Shown here in pieces: positions 25,913 through 33,569 of a stretch of DNA of 64,000 bases (position 1 is its first letter; every line of letters begins with the position of its first letter). The position numbers were made by a program, and so were the translations under genes. The stretch is from Candidatus Parcubacteria bacterium (GTDB lineage Bacteria; Patescibacteriota; Saccharimonadia; Saccharimonadales; UBA4665), in the NCBI GenBank assembly GCA_023434325.1, contig JAEYSX010000002.1:186001-250000 (forward strand), written 5' to 3'. Under the pieces are notes generated by a model. It was not told the origin of the DNA. It ran no database searches and worked only from the letters and a program-made list of their open reading frames with translations.

Positions 25913-26278
25913 TCAGGTAGTGCCAGCCATAAGCCGCCAATACCGACCAACACGTACCGCAACAACTTCTTTGTCGATAGCCGCGTAGTCCAGCAAATGC
26001 TGTTCTAGCGTGATACGACCCTGTTTGTCGTCGATTGCGCCCTCTGCCTTGCCCATCCGGAACTGAACGTTAAGGTCTGCCGTCTTCTCGTCCAGGATAT
26101 TCCCTTGGAGCAACGGTTCAACCTGCTCGTCCCATACCGATTTAGGGTACAGATGCAGATACTGTTGGAAACCTCTGGTCACAACTACCCCGCTCGCAAA
26201 CTCTTGGCGAAGTTCGGTCGGTATGGTTAACCGCCGCTTGTCGTCGAGCTTACGCTGAAAGTAGTCCACCGTGGCCAT
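25913..26278 (-). CDS. mraZ: transcriptional regulator MraZ
   Basis: A 121-aa protein with two SpoVT/AbrB-like swapped-hairpin domains (RRLTIPTELR near residues 15-24 and QGRITLEQHLLDYA near 85-98). MraZ binds GTGGG repeats upstream of its own gene and controls the dcw cluster; four such boxes lie upstream here. A GAGG sequence 4 nt before the ATG is the only ribosome-binding hint. Confidence 0.95.
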   Translation of the reverse strand: MATVDYFQRKLDDKRRLTIPTELRQEFASGVVVTRGFQQYLHLYPKSVWDEQVEPLLQGNILDEKTADLNVQFRMGKAEGAIDDKQGRITLEQHLLDYAAIDKEVVAVRVGRYWRLMAGTT

Positions 26279-26345
26279 TGGTACCTCGTTAATTTGCTAG
26301 TGGTTTTTGTTTTTATGGGATTCCCGTTTTGTAGTGGTCGGGTTA

Positions 26346-26397
26346 CCCACGCTTACCCACTAACCTGACTATACTACCCACTGTTACCCACATACAA
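26346..26397 (-). promoter_or_regulatory. mraZ promoter with four MraZ boxes
   Basis: On the minus strand GTGGG occurs at 26391-26387, 26381-26377, 26360-26356 and 26350-26346: two pairs, each with the 10-nt period known for MraZ boxes. The promoter TTGTAT (26397-26392), 18-nt spacer, TATAGT (26373-26368) lies among them. Binding would cover the spacer and the start of transcription, implying autorepression. Confidence 0.8.
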
Positions 26398-26433
26398 GTA
26401 GTTTATGTATAAATGTGAGGGTTTGTAAGTCAG

Positions 26434-26498
26434 TTATCCACAGTTTTTGAGGGCGGACCGAGTTATCCCCAACATATAGCGTCTAGACGTTATCCACA
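26434..26498 (+). promoter_or_regulatory. cluster of three DnaA boxes
   Basis: TTATCCACA at 26434-26442, TTATCCCCA at 26463-26471 and TTATCCACA at 26490-26498, all in the same orientation and spaced 27-29 nt. The last is flanked by TAGCGTCT/AGACGCTA, an 8-bp inverted repeat (26477-26505). dnaA itself is not in the window. Confidence 0.7.
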
Positions 26499-26527
26499 GA
26501 CGCTAACGTATAGCGGTAGCGACTTCC

Positions 26528-26806
26528 CTACCTCGAACCCACGGTTGGCATGCGGGCAATAGCCACGCTCGAATGTGCGTGCACCGGTTCTTCGCGCAAG
26601 TGACGACCAGCTACCGCATAGTTGTGGTTATAGGCATCGCGCATAACGTGCATAAAGCTGCCGTCGCTCTTAATAATGGCTGCGCCGACCAGCGCCATGA
26701 CACCCATTACGACGTACCGCTTGCGAAAGAAGTACTCGGTATGAAGATGTATCGGTCGGGTTAAGAAGCTTGTTTTTTGTTTGGTGATTTTTGATTTTGT
26801 TTTCAT
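26528..26806 (-). CDS. small single-span membrane protein
   Basis: About 92 aa: a basic N-terminal tail, one hydrophobic helix (YVVMGVMALVGAAIIK) and a His/Arg-containing outer segment. No family is recognised. A frame opens at 26848, but the strong promoter TTGACT-N17-TAATGT (26848-26820) overlaps it; the ATG at 26806 is 13 nt beyond the -10 and is the likelier start. Confidence 0.6.
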   Translation of the reverse strand: MKTKSKITKQKTSFLTRPIHLHTEYFFRKRYVVMGVMALVGAAIIKSDGSFMHVMRDAYNHNYAVAGRHLREEPVHAHSSVAIARMPTVGSR

Positions 26807-26819
26807 ATGTACAAGATAA

Positions 26820-26848
26820 ACATTAGCATAATGTTGCGCGTAAGTCAA
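26820..26848 (-). promoter_or_regulatory. promoter with extended -10 and palindrome
   Basis: TTGACT (26848-26843), 17 nt, TGC-TAATGT (26825-26820). The -10 lies in AACATTA-GCA-TAATGTT (26819-26835), a perfect 7-bp inverted repeat that could be an operator. Confidence 0.6.
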
Positions 26849-26885
26849 TATTTAGTCTTTTGTATCGTGCTACACTGGGTACGTT

Positions 26886-27560
26886 ATGCCGGCTACAAAG
26901 CGCATCCACCAGATTCCCCTCCCCGACCGACCCCGCGAAAAACTGCAGCGCAAAGGCGTTAATGCACTGTCCGACTTTGAGCTCTTGCAGGTAATCATCG
27001 GCAGCGGCACCAAAGGCGCCGATGTGGGCTTTATCGCCAAGCAGATTCAAAAGCTGCTAGGTAAAGGCGCGCAAACTATATCGTACGAGCATCTTATTGA
27101 CATTAAAGGAGTCAGCATCGCCACCGCGGGCAAAATTATGGCCTCGCTCGAACTTGCCCGACGTCATCTGTTACGTGATACTGAGCCGATAGTAAGTCAG
27201 CAAGATATCCTCTCTCGCCTTGGCGAGTTGCGCGGACGACAACAAGAACACTTTGTCTGCCTGACGCTAGACGGCGGCCAACGCTTAATTGCGCAACGTA
27301 CCATTACGATCGGCACCCTGGACGCAGTGCTCGCACACCCACGCGAGGTATTTGCCGACGCAGTGGCCGACCGGGCCGCGTGCGTCATCGTTGCACACAA
27401 CCATCCCTCGGGCGACCCTTCGCCCAGCGACCAAGACATCACGCTCACCCAACAGCTCGTTGCCGCCGGACAGCTCTTGGGCATCCCTCTAGCCGATCAT
27501 CTTATCGTCACAAAAAACGATCATTTTAGCTTTAAGCGACAACGACTCCTCTCGCTATAA
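26886..27560 (+). CDS. radC: RadC-family JAB/MPN protein
   Basis: A 224-aa protein. The N-terminal part has a helix-hairpin-helix region (residues 60-85), and the C-terminal JAB/MPN domain has the metal site HNHPSGDPSPSDQD plus an upstream Glu. The RadC family is often linked to DNA repair or uptake, but its biochemical role is unsettled. TACACT (26871-26876) ends 9 nt before the ATG, so the leader is minimal. The DnaA-box cluster lies further upstream, beyond the divergent small membrane gene. Confidence 0.93.
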   Translation: MPATKRIHQIPLPDRPREKLQRKGVNALSDFELLQVIIGSGTKGADVGFIAKQIQKLLGKGAQTISYEHLIDIKGVSIATAGKIMASLELARRHLLRDTEPIVSQQDILSRLGELRGRQQEHFVCLTLDGGQRLIAQRTITIGTLDAVLAHPREVFADAVADRAACVIVAHNHPSGDPSPSDQDITLTQQLVAAGQLLGIPLADHLIVTKNDHFSFKRQRLLSL

Positions 27561-27722
27561 ACATCGCGATAATCACCCTCGGCTTCGCTGCGCAAGATCA
27601 CATAATTAACATCGTAGAAATGTTGTAAAAAGAGTCGAGTTAATTATGGTTTAAGGTCCAGCGTGGCAACCTATGATAGTATCCCGCCCAAACAGCAACA
27701 TCAGTAACGGAGGGTCAACGTT

Positions 27723-28685
27723 ATGAACGTTAATTACTATATTGAGCTACGTAAACCGAGCGCCAGGGGCACCGAAAGTATCGCCGCCGATGTCATGCGA
27801 CACCTTAACACTCGCCAGCACCTTGGCAAAGCAGTCGTGGTGTGCGAGCAGCCTGCCGTCATACTCAGCACCAGCCGCAAACAATGGCTCAGGCTGTCGA
27901 GGTCTCTGCAAAAACAGCGGTCCAGCACACTCAACGCCGACAAGATTCTCAAATACACACACACCATAACCCGTATGCAGCGCATGCTGTTTACAACCAA
28001 GAACCCACTCGAACGACCCGAGGGCGATGTCTTCTTTTTGTCGCCGGACGAAGCGGAGGTCTTGGCCGCAAACTGCTGGACGGCATATTTTCTAAGTACC
28101 GTAGACCCCAAAACGATACTTAGTATGATGACGCAGCTCCCCGATCAAGCGCTGGCAGTAGACTACATGCAGTCCCCCGTATGGCAAGAACTGGGATTTG
28201 TTGAAAAGCGGCAGCTCGAAAAGCAAGTCGACAAGACATGGCTGGCCGCTGATCTTTTTCTCAAAAAATACGGCATTGACGTGACCCGGCTCATTATAAA
28301 AGGCTACCTTGATACAGAGGCGATGGACGATGCACTGGACATAATCCTTGGTGGCCACGGCCACGAATTTTTAGAAATAGCCAACGACTTTCAGCGCGCA
28401 CTAGAGCTAGCTCGCCCGCTTCGACTCAAAGAGAGTACGCGCTACGCCTACGACTCACTTGTACTGTTGGCGCACCGAGTACAGGCCTTGCGCCCCGGTG
28501 CGTACAGTCAACAATTCTTAGAGTTATATAACGAAAACGACACGTTCTTTTTGTACGACACCGGCCGCGCACGCAAACATCACGTGGGTAGCGAGACGCT
28601 GGAGCAAGTGTACGCTCGGCATGCAGCCGCAGGTCGCATCAATCTTGCAACGCATATCCAAAACCTGGCCAAAGACCAAGCCTAG
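27723..28685 (+). CDS. hypothetical cytoplasmic protein
   Basis: A 320-aa protein without a recognised domain or membrane segment. It is mostly helical in composition, with a GGHGHEF turn near residue 210 and Arg-rich stretches. A clear GGAGG lies 9 nt before the ATG, unlike the leaderless neighbours. The end approaches a convergent membrane protein gene (13 nt gap). Confidence 0.7.
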   Translation: MNVNYYIELRKPSARGTESIAADVMRHLNTRQHLGKAVVVCEQPAVILSTSRKQWLRLSRSLQKQRSSTLNADKILKYTHTITRMQRMLFTTKNPLERPEGDVFFLSPDEAEVLAANCWTAYFLSTVDPKTILSMMTQLPDQALAVDYMQSPVWQELGFVEKRQLEKQVDKTWLAADLFLKKYGIDVTRLIIKGYLDTEAMDDALDIILGGHGHEFLEIANDFQRALELARPLRLKESTRYAYDSLVLLAHRVQALRPGAYSQQFLELYNENDTFFLYDTGRARKHHVGSETLEQVYARHAAAGRINLATHIQNLAKDQA

Positions 28686-28698
28686 GCGCTTCTTGTCT

Positions 28699-29304
28699 CT
28701 ACAACGAAACCGCAGTACCATCTTCCCCCGACCCCTTATTGCGATAATGATGTATCACTAGCGGCACTGCGGCCAAAGCGTTAGCAACCAAAATATATGC
28801 CGGAAATGCTACCTCGACATATGTGTTTGTACTACGAGCCAATAGCGCGGCCGCGGCAGCAGCGACTCCGCCCACCACAAAGTACATCCACGTATCCGAA
28901 GCAGGGTCGCGCCAAATCTTAATGACCGTGGGCGTAAACGCAATTGCGTCTGTCAATATAAGTAACGTTAGCGACAGCACCGCATCTTTGGTCATCAGGT
29001 AGGCCGACAGGCTGACTGCAAAGGCGATATAGCAGATAATGTCCGAGCGCGACAATCCGCCCACTCCGTAGCGAATAGCTAGCACAAACAACAGGATCTG
29101 AGACAGCGCCTCGCCAACAGTCAACAACAGCACCCATCCCGTAAATTCATGACTCTGAACGACTAATATCACGACCATCAGCAGCAAAAACAATACTCGC
29201 GTACTTCTGGCCAGTTTTGCCCTGCCCTTTACCACGTCAATGGCGTAAGGAATGGTCACGCCAAAAGATAATGCGAACGCCAAAATACCAAAAAAAGAAC
29301 TCAT
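28699..29304 (-). CDS. multi-span membrane protein, possibly PQ-loop-like
   Basis: A 201-aa protein with six to seven hydrophobic segments. Two similar parts can be seen: IPYAIDVVKG followed by STRVLF, and FTPTVIKIWRDP followed by SDTWMYF. This is the spacing expected for a duplicated three-helix bundle such as PQ-loop/SWEET transporters, although the PQ dipeptide itself is replaced. It has AAGGAGG 5 nt before the ATG. It is transcribed divergently from a TrmB-type regulator through a shared region with two palindromes, so it is probably that regulator's target. Confidence 0.6.
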   Translation of the reverse strand: MSSFFGILAFALSFGVTIPYAIDVVKGRAKLARSTRVLFLLLMVVILVVQSHEFTGWVLLLTVGEALSQILLFVLAIRYGVGGLSRSDIICYIAFAVSLSAYLMTKDAVLSLTLLILTDAIAFTPTVIKIWRDPASDTWMYFVVGGVAAAAAALLARSTNTYVEVAFPAYILVANALAAVPLVIHHYRNKGSGEDGTAVSL

Positions 29305-29341
29305 ACTGCCTCCTTACCAACGACTGACGCAGTTAAGTGTA

Positions 29342-29401
29342 GCGGTATTGCCGAGAATACCGCAAACAGTTGTCCAAAATGACGGACAACTGTGATACAC
29401 T
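29342..29401. promoter_or_regulatory. divergent promoters with two palindromic operators
   Basis: GCGGTATT-N6-AATACCGC (29342-29363) fills the spacer of the minus-strand promoter TTGCGG-N18-TACACT (29365-29336). CAGTTGTCC-N8-GGACAACTG (29367-29392) lies immediately before the plus-strand -10 TACACT (29396-29401). Each palindrome is perfect and each sits where binding would block one promoter. Confidence 0.7.
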
Positions 29402-29407
29402 AGCGTT

Positions 29408-30184
29408 ATGCATCAAGAGGAAATCATTACCAAATACCTGGGCAAACTGGGAATCGAAGCCGAGACCACCGCCGTGTACCTGGCACTCGTAACACAAGGG
29501 TACGCCTCTGCCCTGCAGCTCGCCAAGTCGACTAAAATCAGCCGAACACAGGTATACCGACATCTGGATGTTTTGCAGCAGCACGGCCTGGCTAGTGCCG
29601 AACAGCTAAGTTACGGCACGCTCTACCGGCCGATGCCCATCGAAAACATCGAGGGATTGCTCGCCAACCGCGAGGCCGAAACCGCTGCGATCCGCCGAAA
29701 TCTGAGCACTATGGCCGAGGCGCTGCAAGTCATCGCGGGCGGCAACGGCCCTAAAGCAAGCGTCCAACACTATTACGGCCCTGCCGGAATCAAACAAGCC
29801 AACTGGAACATTACTCGCGCCAAAAAAGAATACAAGGTATTCGAGACCTCTCATATCTCGTCGCACCACGACGTAGCCTTTGCGCGCCGCTACCGCGAAC
29901 GCTGTATCGAGCGTAACCTGACCAGCTACGATCTAACCAACGACACTGTCGTGCACGCCAAAGACATCCAGCCCTACGAACCTTCGCGCACTTTTTTGCG
30001 TCATATCGACCCTCAGGTGCTCGCCATTAACTACGAAATTGTTCTGTACGACGACGTGACGCTGCTGCTGGACTACCGTGAACACATGGCTGTCGAGATG
30101 ACCCATCCGGCCTTTAGTGTCATGATGCACCAACTTTTTGATGCAATGTGGGCGCAAGCCACACCGCTTGAGATTACGCGCTAA
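29408..30184 (+). CDS. TrmB-family transcriptional regulator
   Basis: A 258-aa protein. Residues 5-75 form a TrmB-type winged helix (LGKLGIEAETTAVYLAL, then KSTKISRTQVYRHLDVL), followed by a short coiled linker and a C-terminal effector-like domain. TACACT ends 6 nt before the ATG, so the message is leaderless. The two adjacent palindromes suggest that it controls itself and the divergent membrane protein. Its effector is unknown; TrmB relatives often sense sugars. Confidence 0.85.
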   Translation: MHQEEIITKYLGKLGIEAETTAVYLALVTQGYASALQLAKSTKISRTQVYRHLDVLQQHGLASAEQLSYGTLYRPMPIENIEGLLANREAETAAIRRNLSTMAEALQVIAGGNGPKASVQHYYGPAGIKQANWNITRAKKEYKVFETSHISSHHDVAFARRYRERCIERNLTSYDLTNDTVVHAKDIQPYEPSRTFLRHIDPQVLAINYEIVLYDDVTLLLDYREHMAVEMTHPAFSVMMHQLFDAMWAQATPLEITR

Positions 30185-31759
30185 TTAGCTTTGGATTATC
30201 TTTATAATATCGGCGCCGTAGGCTTCGACCTTTTTAGGACCAAAACCCGGAATATCTAGGAGTGCCTGCTCACTTTGGGGCTTGAGTCCGGCGACCGCCT
30301 TTAGGTGCGCATCGTGAGCGATAATAAACGGTACTGTTGCGTGCTGTCTGGCCAGTTCGGCGCGCCAGGCGCGTAGTTTCTCGAACAACTCCGGGTCGGG
30401 CGGCGGCAATTCTTGAGCCGCAGCGACCTCTTTAGCCTGCTCCTCCATCTGTTTTTCGTGCGCACCACTCGCCTCGTCTTTATGCCATTTTTCTATGTAT
30501 TCGGCATGTGCCGCAAGCGCCTTTTCGCTGCGCTCGCGCAGCTCGGCGTCGATTTGCTTGGCAAGTGGACTGACCCGCAAAGCCATGCCGTTAAGGCCGT
30601 CCAAAATAAGATGCTTGAGACTGCGCACACGACTCAATGCCACATACCCCATGCCCTCGACAAACGCCTTGGACAAATCAATGCGGGCGGCGTCTAACGT
30701 CATGCCCTGACTTTTGTGCACGGTTATTGCCCATGCCAAACGCAGCGGTAACTGCACAATCTGCGCGCGGCGCCTATCGCCGTCCATAAGCTCCCAGCTT
30801 TCTTGCTTAACCGTTATAATGCGGCCGTTAGTTAGCTCTACTATAGGCAGGTCGGTCTCGGGGTCAAAATCTACAACCACACCCAAGCTGCCGTTAACAT
30901 ATTTGCGGTCGGCCGAGTTGCGTACACACATTACAGCCGCGCCCTTTTTAAGACGCAGTGTCTCGGGCGCTAAACACGAGCGCTGCAGCTGCTCTACATA
31001 ATTTTTGGCTCCATGCGTTTCCATCTCGTATTCGTACACGTCGCCCTCTAGCTCTTGCAGGTGCTCATCGTTCACACTGTCGACATCGACATTGACAGTA
31101 AGTAGCCGCGTGCGCGTGGCAAAGGGGTCGTCCATGGCATGCGTGCGTGCTCGCAACACGTCCAGCTGGCTGCGCGTCAAGAATCCAGCGCGGATGCCGT
31201 TAAGTATATCGGTGTAATCCTGGTCTTTGCTTTGACGATACTGTTTTTCTAGATAACACACCGCAAAATGCGCCCGCGTCCAGACATTAGAGCTGACGAT
31301 GAACCCACCCTGTCGCCCGTCCCGTCGATTTACCGGCGGCAGCTGAAAAAAGTCACCGCACAGCACCACTTGCACGCCGCCAAACGGCTCGGCGTTCTCG
31401 CGCACCATGCGCAGCATTTCGTCTACCATATCCAGACGAAAATCATGCAGCATACTGATCTCGTCGATCACTAGCACCTCGGCTTTTTTGATAAGATCCT
31501 GCCGGCTTTTGCCGAGCTTGGCAGCAGCATGCTTATCTAGAGAGTCGTGCACGCCAATCCCCGACCACGCGTGGATCGTCGTGCCGTTAAGGTGCGTTGC
31601 AGCCAATCCGGTAGTGGCCGTAACAGCCACTGCCCGCCCGGACTTTTTTGCCCTGCGGATAAATTTGTTCAAGACATAGGTTTTGCCCGTGCCGGCAGCA
31701 CCCGTGAGCAATACATTTGCCCCGGATTCCAATATCGCCAACGCCTCGTCTTGTGTCAC
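30185..31759 (-). CDS. PIF1-like helicase with C-terminal HRDC domain
   Basis: A 524-aa SF1B-type helicase. Walker A is TGAAGTGKTYVLNKF and Walker B is VIDEISML; later motifs include GDFFQLPPV and TVHKSQGMTLD with VALSRVRS. Residues 455-522 look like an HRDC module (ARQHATVPFIIAHDAHLKAV, then IPGFGPKKVEAYG), which adds DNA-structure binding as in RecQ enzymes. It probably unwinds DNA during replication or repair. It starts with GTG at 31759. It is convergent with the TrmB gene, stop next to stop. Confidence 0.92.
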   Translation of the reverse strand: MTQDEALAILESGANVLLTGAAGTGKTYVLNKFIRRAKKSGRAVAVTATTGLAATHLNGTTIHAWSGIGVHDSLDKHAAAKLGKSRQDLIKKAEVLVIDEISMLHDFRLDMVDEMLRMVRENAEPFGGVQVVLCGDFFQLPPVNRRDGRQGGFIVSSNVWTRAHFAVCYLEKQYRQSKDQDYTDILNGIRAGFLTRSQLDVLRARTHAMDDPFATRTRLLTVNVDVDSVNDEHLQELEGDVYEYEMETHGAKNYVEQLQRSCLAPETLRLKKGAAVMCVRNSADRKYVNGSLGVVVDFDPETDLPIVELTNGRIITVKQESWELMDGDRRRAQIVQLPLRLAWAITVHKSQGMTLDAARIDLSKAFVEGMGYVALSRVRSLKHLILDGLNGMALRVSPLAKQIDAELRERSEKALAAHAEYIEKWHKDEASGAHEKQMEEQAKEVAAAQELPPPDPELFEKLRAWRAELARQHATVPFIIAHDAHLKAVAGLKPQSEQALLDIPGFGPKKVEAYGADIIKIIQS

Positions 31760-31856
31760 GCACGTACCCTCATAATTCCGTGGGGCTATTGTAGCAGGTA
31801 TTGCCCTGCCTTGGGTTTATTACTTCGCTTGGATTGCCGATGATCACAGGTCGCCG

Positions 31857-32909
31857 TTAAATTCCGGCGGTTAGCATGTCTTCTGGGTCGGCTGGCTTAA
31901 GCGGCTTTTTGCGGATAATTTCGTAGCGCGCGCCGGTCAAGTTAGACTCCATGTAATCGTCGTTGAGCACATTTACAAATTTGCCGAGGTCTTTTTGGTT
32001 CATGATGATAATCGCGCCGTTTTCGTCGGCCATCAAGTCTACACCCAGCTCCTCGGCATGATCGATCACCTGCTCTTGCGTCACGGTGCCGATTTCCATA
32101 TTTTGCAGCTTGTTGATCAGCGACTTGTTGCCGGCAACGGCAGTCTGCAAATCCAGGCCGTCGGCAAAGCTGAGCTTGTAGTGCTGCTCGATCTCTTGGA
32201 CCTTCTTTTCGGCAATGCTGTTCTTTTTGCCGTCGTAGCTAAACAAGCGGTCAAGCTTGGAGGGATTAAAGACATATAGATCTTGGTCTAGCACCAGCAT
32301 GTGTGCCTCGTGCGGGATCTTGAGTGCGGCTGCCTCAAAGGCCTTAAACACCTTGCCGTTAACCATCCATGTGCCCTGCCCTTTAAGCATTTGGCCACCG
32401 CTGATAGCCTTGATAATGTAAAACGGCTTTTCTAGCTTAGGGTGGTTAACGCGCACTAGCGACCCCTTTAGGCGCTTAAGGTCGTGCTCTTCCTCGGTAA
32501 ACAGCTCGATCTCGCTCTCTTGCGTGCGAATCCAGTGCATCACCTCGCGCAGCTTTTCGACGCGCTTCCACTGCACCCGGTAAATGACACCCTGTTCGCC
32601 CTCGCCGTCGCTAAAATCGCGTACCGGCACACCGTTTTCGGCGGCGTCCAGCACCAGCTCTAGCGTGTTGTCGATAAACAGCGGCTGCATTTGGTTGGTC
32701 AGCGACTGGTCGGTTTTTGTGCGGTAGACAACGTTGTTTTTGTTAATCCAAAACAACTCCACACTTAGCTCTTCTTTGTACTCAAAGAGGTTATTTGCCC
32801 ACGCAAATACGTCGCTTTCTTTGTAATCATCCTGCGGCTCGGCCAAAATATCAGTCGGCGGCATCTCTACGTTTAGCTTTTCTTCTGCGGTTGTTGTTTC
32901 TTCGGGCAT
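31857..32909 (-). CDS. DUF4868 / KwaB-like protein
   Basis: A 350-aa cytoplasmic protein. The C-terminal third resembles DUF4868, the family of KwaB from the Kiwa anti-phage system: MLVLDQDLYVFNPSKLDRLF in the middle and VNVLNDDYMESNLTG near the end. Kiwa normally pairs KwaB with the membrane protein KwaA; no kwaA-like gene is adjacent. The acidic N-terminal 40 residues look disordered. TAGAAT (32923-32918) lies 8 nt before the ATG. DUF4868 is assigned from memory of family motifs, so moderate confidence. Confidence 0.6.
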   Translation of the reverse strand: MPEETTTAEEKLNVEMPPTDILAEPQDDYKESDVFAWANNLFEYKEELSVELFWINKNNVVYRTKTDQSLTNQMQPLFIDNTLELVLDAAENGVPVRDFSDGEGEQGVIYRVQWKRVEKLREVMHWIRTQESEIELFTEEEHDLKRLKGSLVRVNHPKLEKPFYIIKAISGGQMLKGQGTWMVNGKVFKAFEAAALKIPHEAHMLVLDQDLYVFNPSKLDRLFSYDGKKNSIAEKKVQEIEQHYKLSFADGLDLQTAVAGNKSLINKLQNMEIGTVTQEQVIDHAEELGVDLMADENGAIIIMNQKDLGKFVNVLNDDYMESNLTGARYEIIRKKPLKPADPEDMLTAGI

Positions 32910-32978
32910 AATTAGACATTCTACACGTCATTGCGCCAAAAGTGTGATGTAAAAGGTACGGCAATACGTTTATGATCC

Positions 32979-33089
32979 AGTCAGCTGGCGTTTCTTGCCG
33001 CAGGAGCACGGAAAACGCCAAAGGAAAGTTGTCTTGTTTTCCTTACGGACTATAGCCGAATCTCCTGCAGCAAGAAACGCCAGCCGACT
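32979..33089. repeat. core-and-arms palindromic element, copy A
   Basis: A 55-nt core (33007-33061) is enclosed by 28-nt inverted arms (32979-33006 and 33062-33089) with two mismatches. In minus-strand RNA both mismatches become G-U pairs. The core is nearly identical to that at 51194-51247, while the arms differ except for the innermost GGAG/CTCC. It lies between the divergent starts of the KwaB-like and Nudix genes. Confidence 0.85.
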
Positions 33090-33116
33090 ACTACAAACCC
33101 GTGCTACTATTACCGT

Positions 33117-33569
33117 ATGAAACGAGAGATAAAAGTCCGAGGCATTGCCGTAGCCGACGGCAAACTACTGTGCGTACAGCTAACCCCTTATAACAACCTT
33201 AGCGCCGAGGGCGAGCCCTTTTGGTGTCTGCCAGGCGGCGGCGTGGATGATGGCGAAGGCCTAAGGGACGCTATGCGCCGCGAAATGGTAGAAGAGCTGG
33301 GTGTCGCCCCCAAAGTCGGTCGCCTGCTCTACGTGCAGCAGTTTGCGCACAAAGACATCGACTATCTGGAGTTTTTCTTTCATATCGAAAACCCCGAAGA
33401 TTACGCAAATATCGACCTGACCAAGACCACACATGGTCAAAAAGAAATAGCAGCCCTGGACTTTGTCGACCCCAAGGCAGTGCGCATTAGGCCCGAGTTC
33501 CTGGCGAGCGATGACTTGCCTGCGTTTATTGCCAGCGACGAACCCGTGCGCTTCTTTACTCAGTACTAG
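33117..33569 (+). CDS. Nudix hydrolase
   Basis: A 150-aa protein with a perfect Nudix box at residues 41-63: Gly41, Glu47, Arg55-Glu56, Glu59-Glu60 and Gly62. It hydrolyses a nucleoside diphosphate linked to some other moiety; the substrate is not predictable. The N-terminus KREIKVRGIAVADGKLLCVQ is typical. TACTAT (33105-33110) ends 6 nt before the ATG. Its 3' end overlaps the convergent SanA-like gene by 14 nt. Confidence 0.93.
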   Translation: MKREIKVRGIAVADGKLLCVQLTPYNNLSAEGEPFWCLPGGGVDDGEGLRDAMRREMVEELGVAPKVGRLLYVQQFAHKDIDYLEFFFHIENPEDYANIDLTKTTHGQKEIAALDFVDPKAVRIRPEFLASDDLPAFIASDEPVRFFTQY

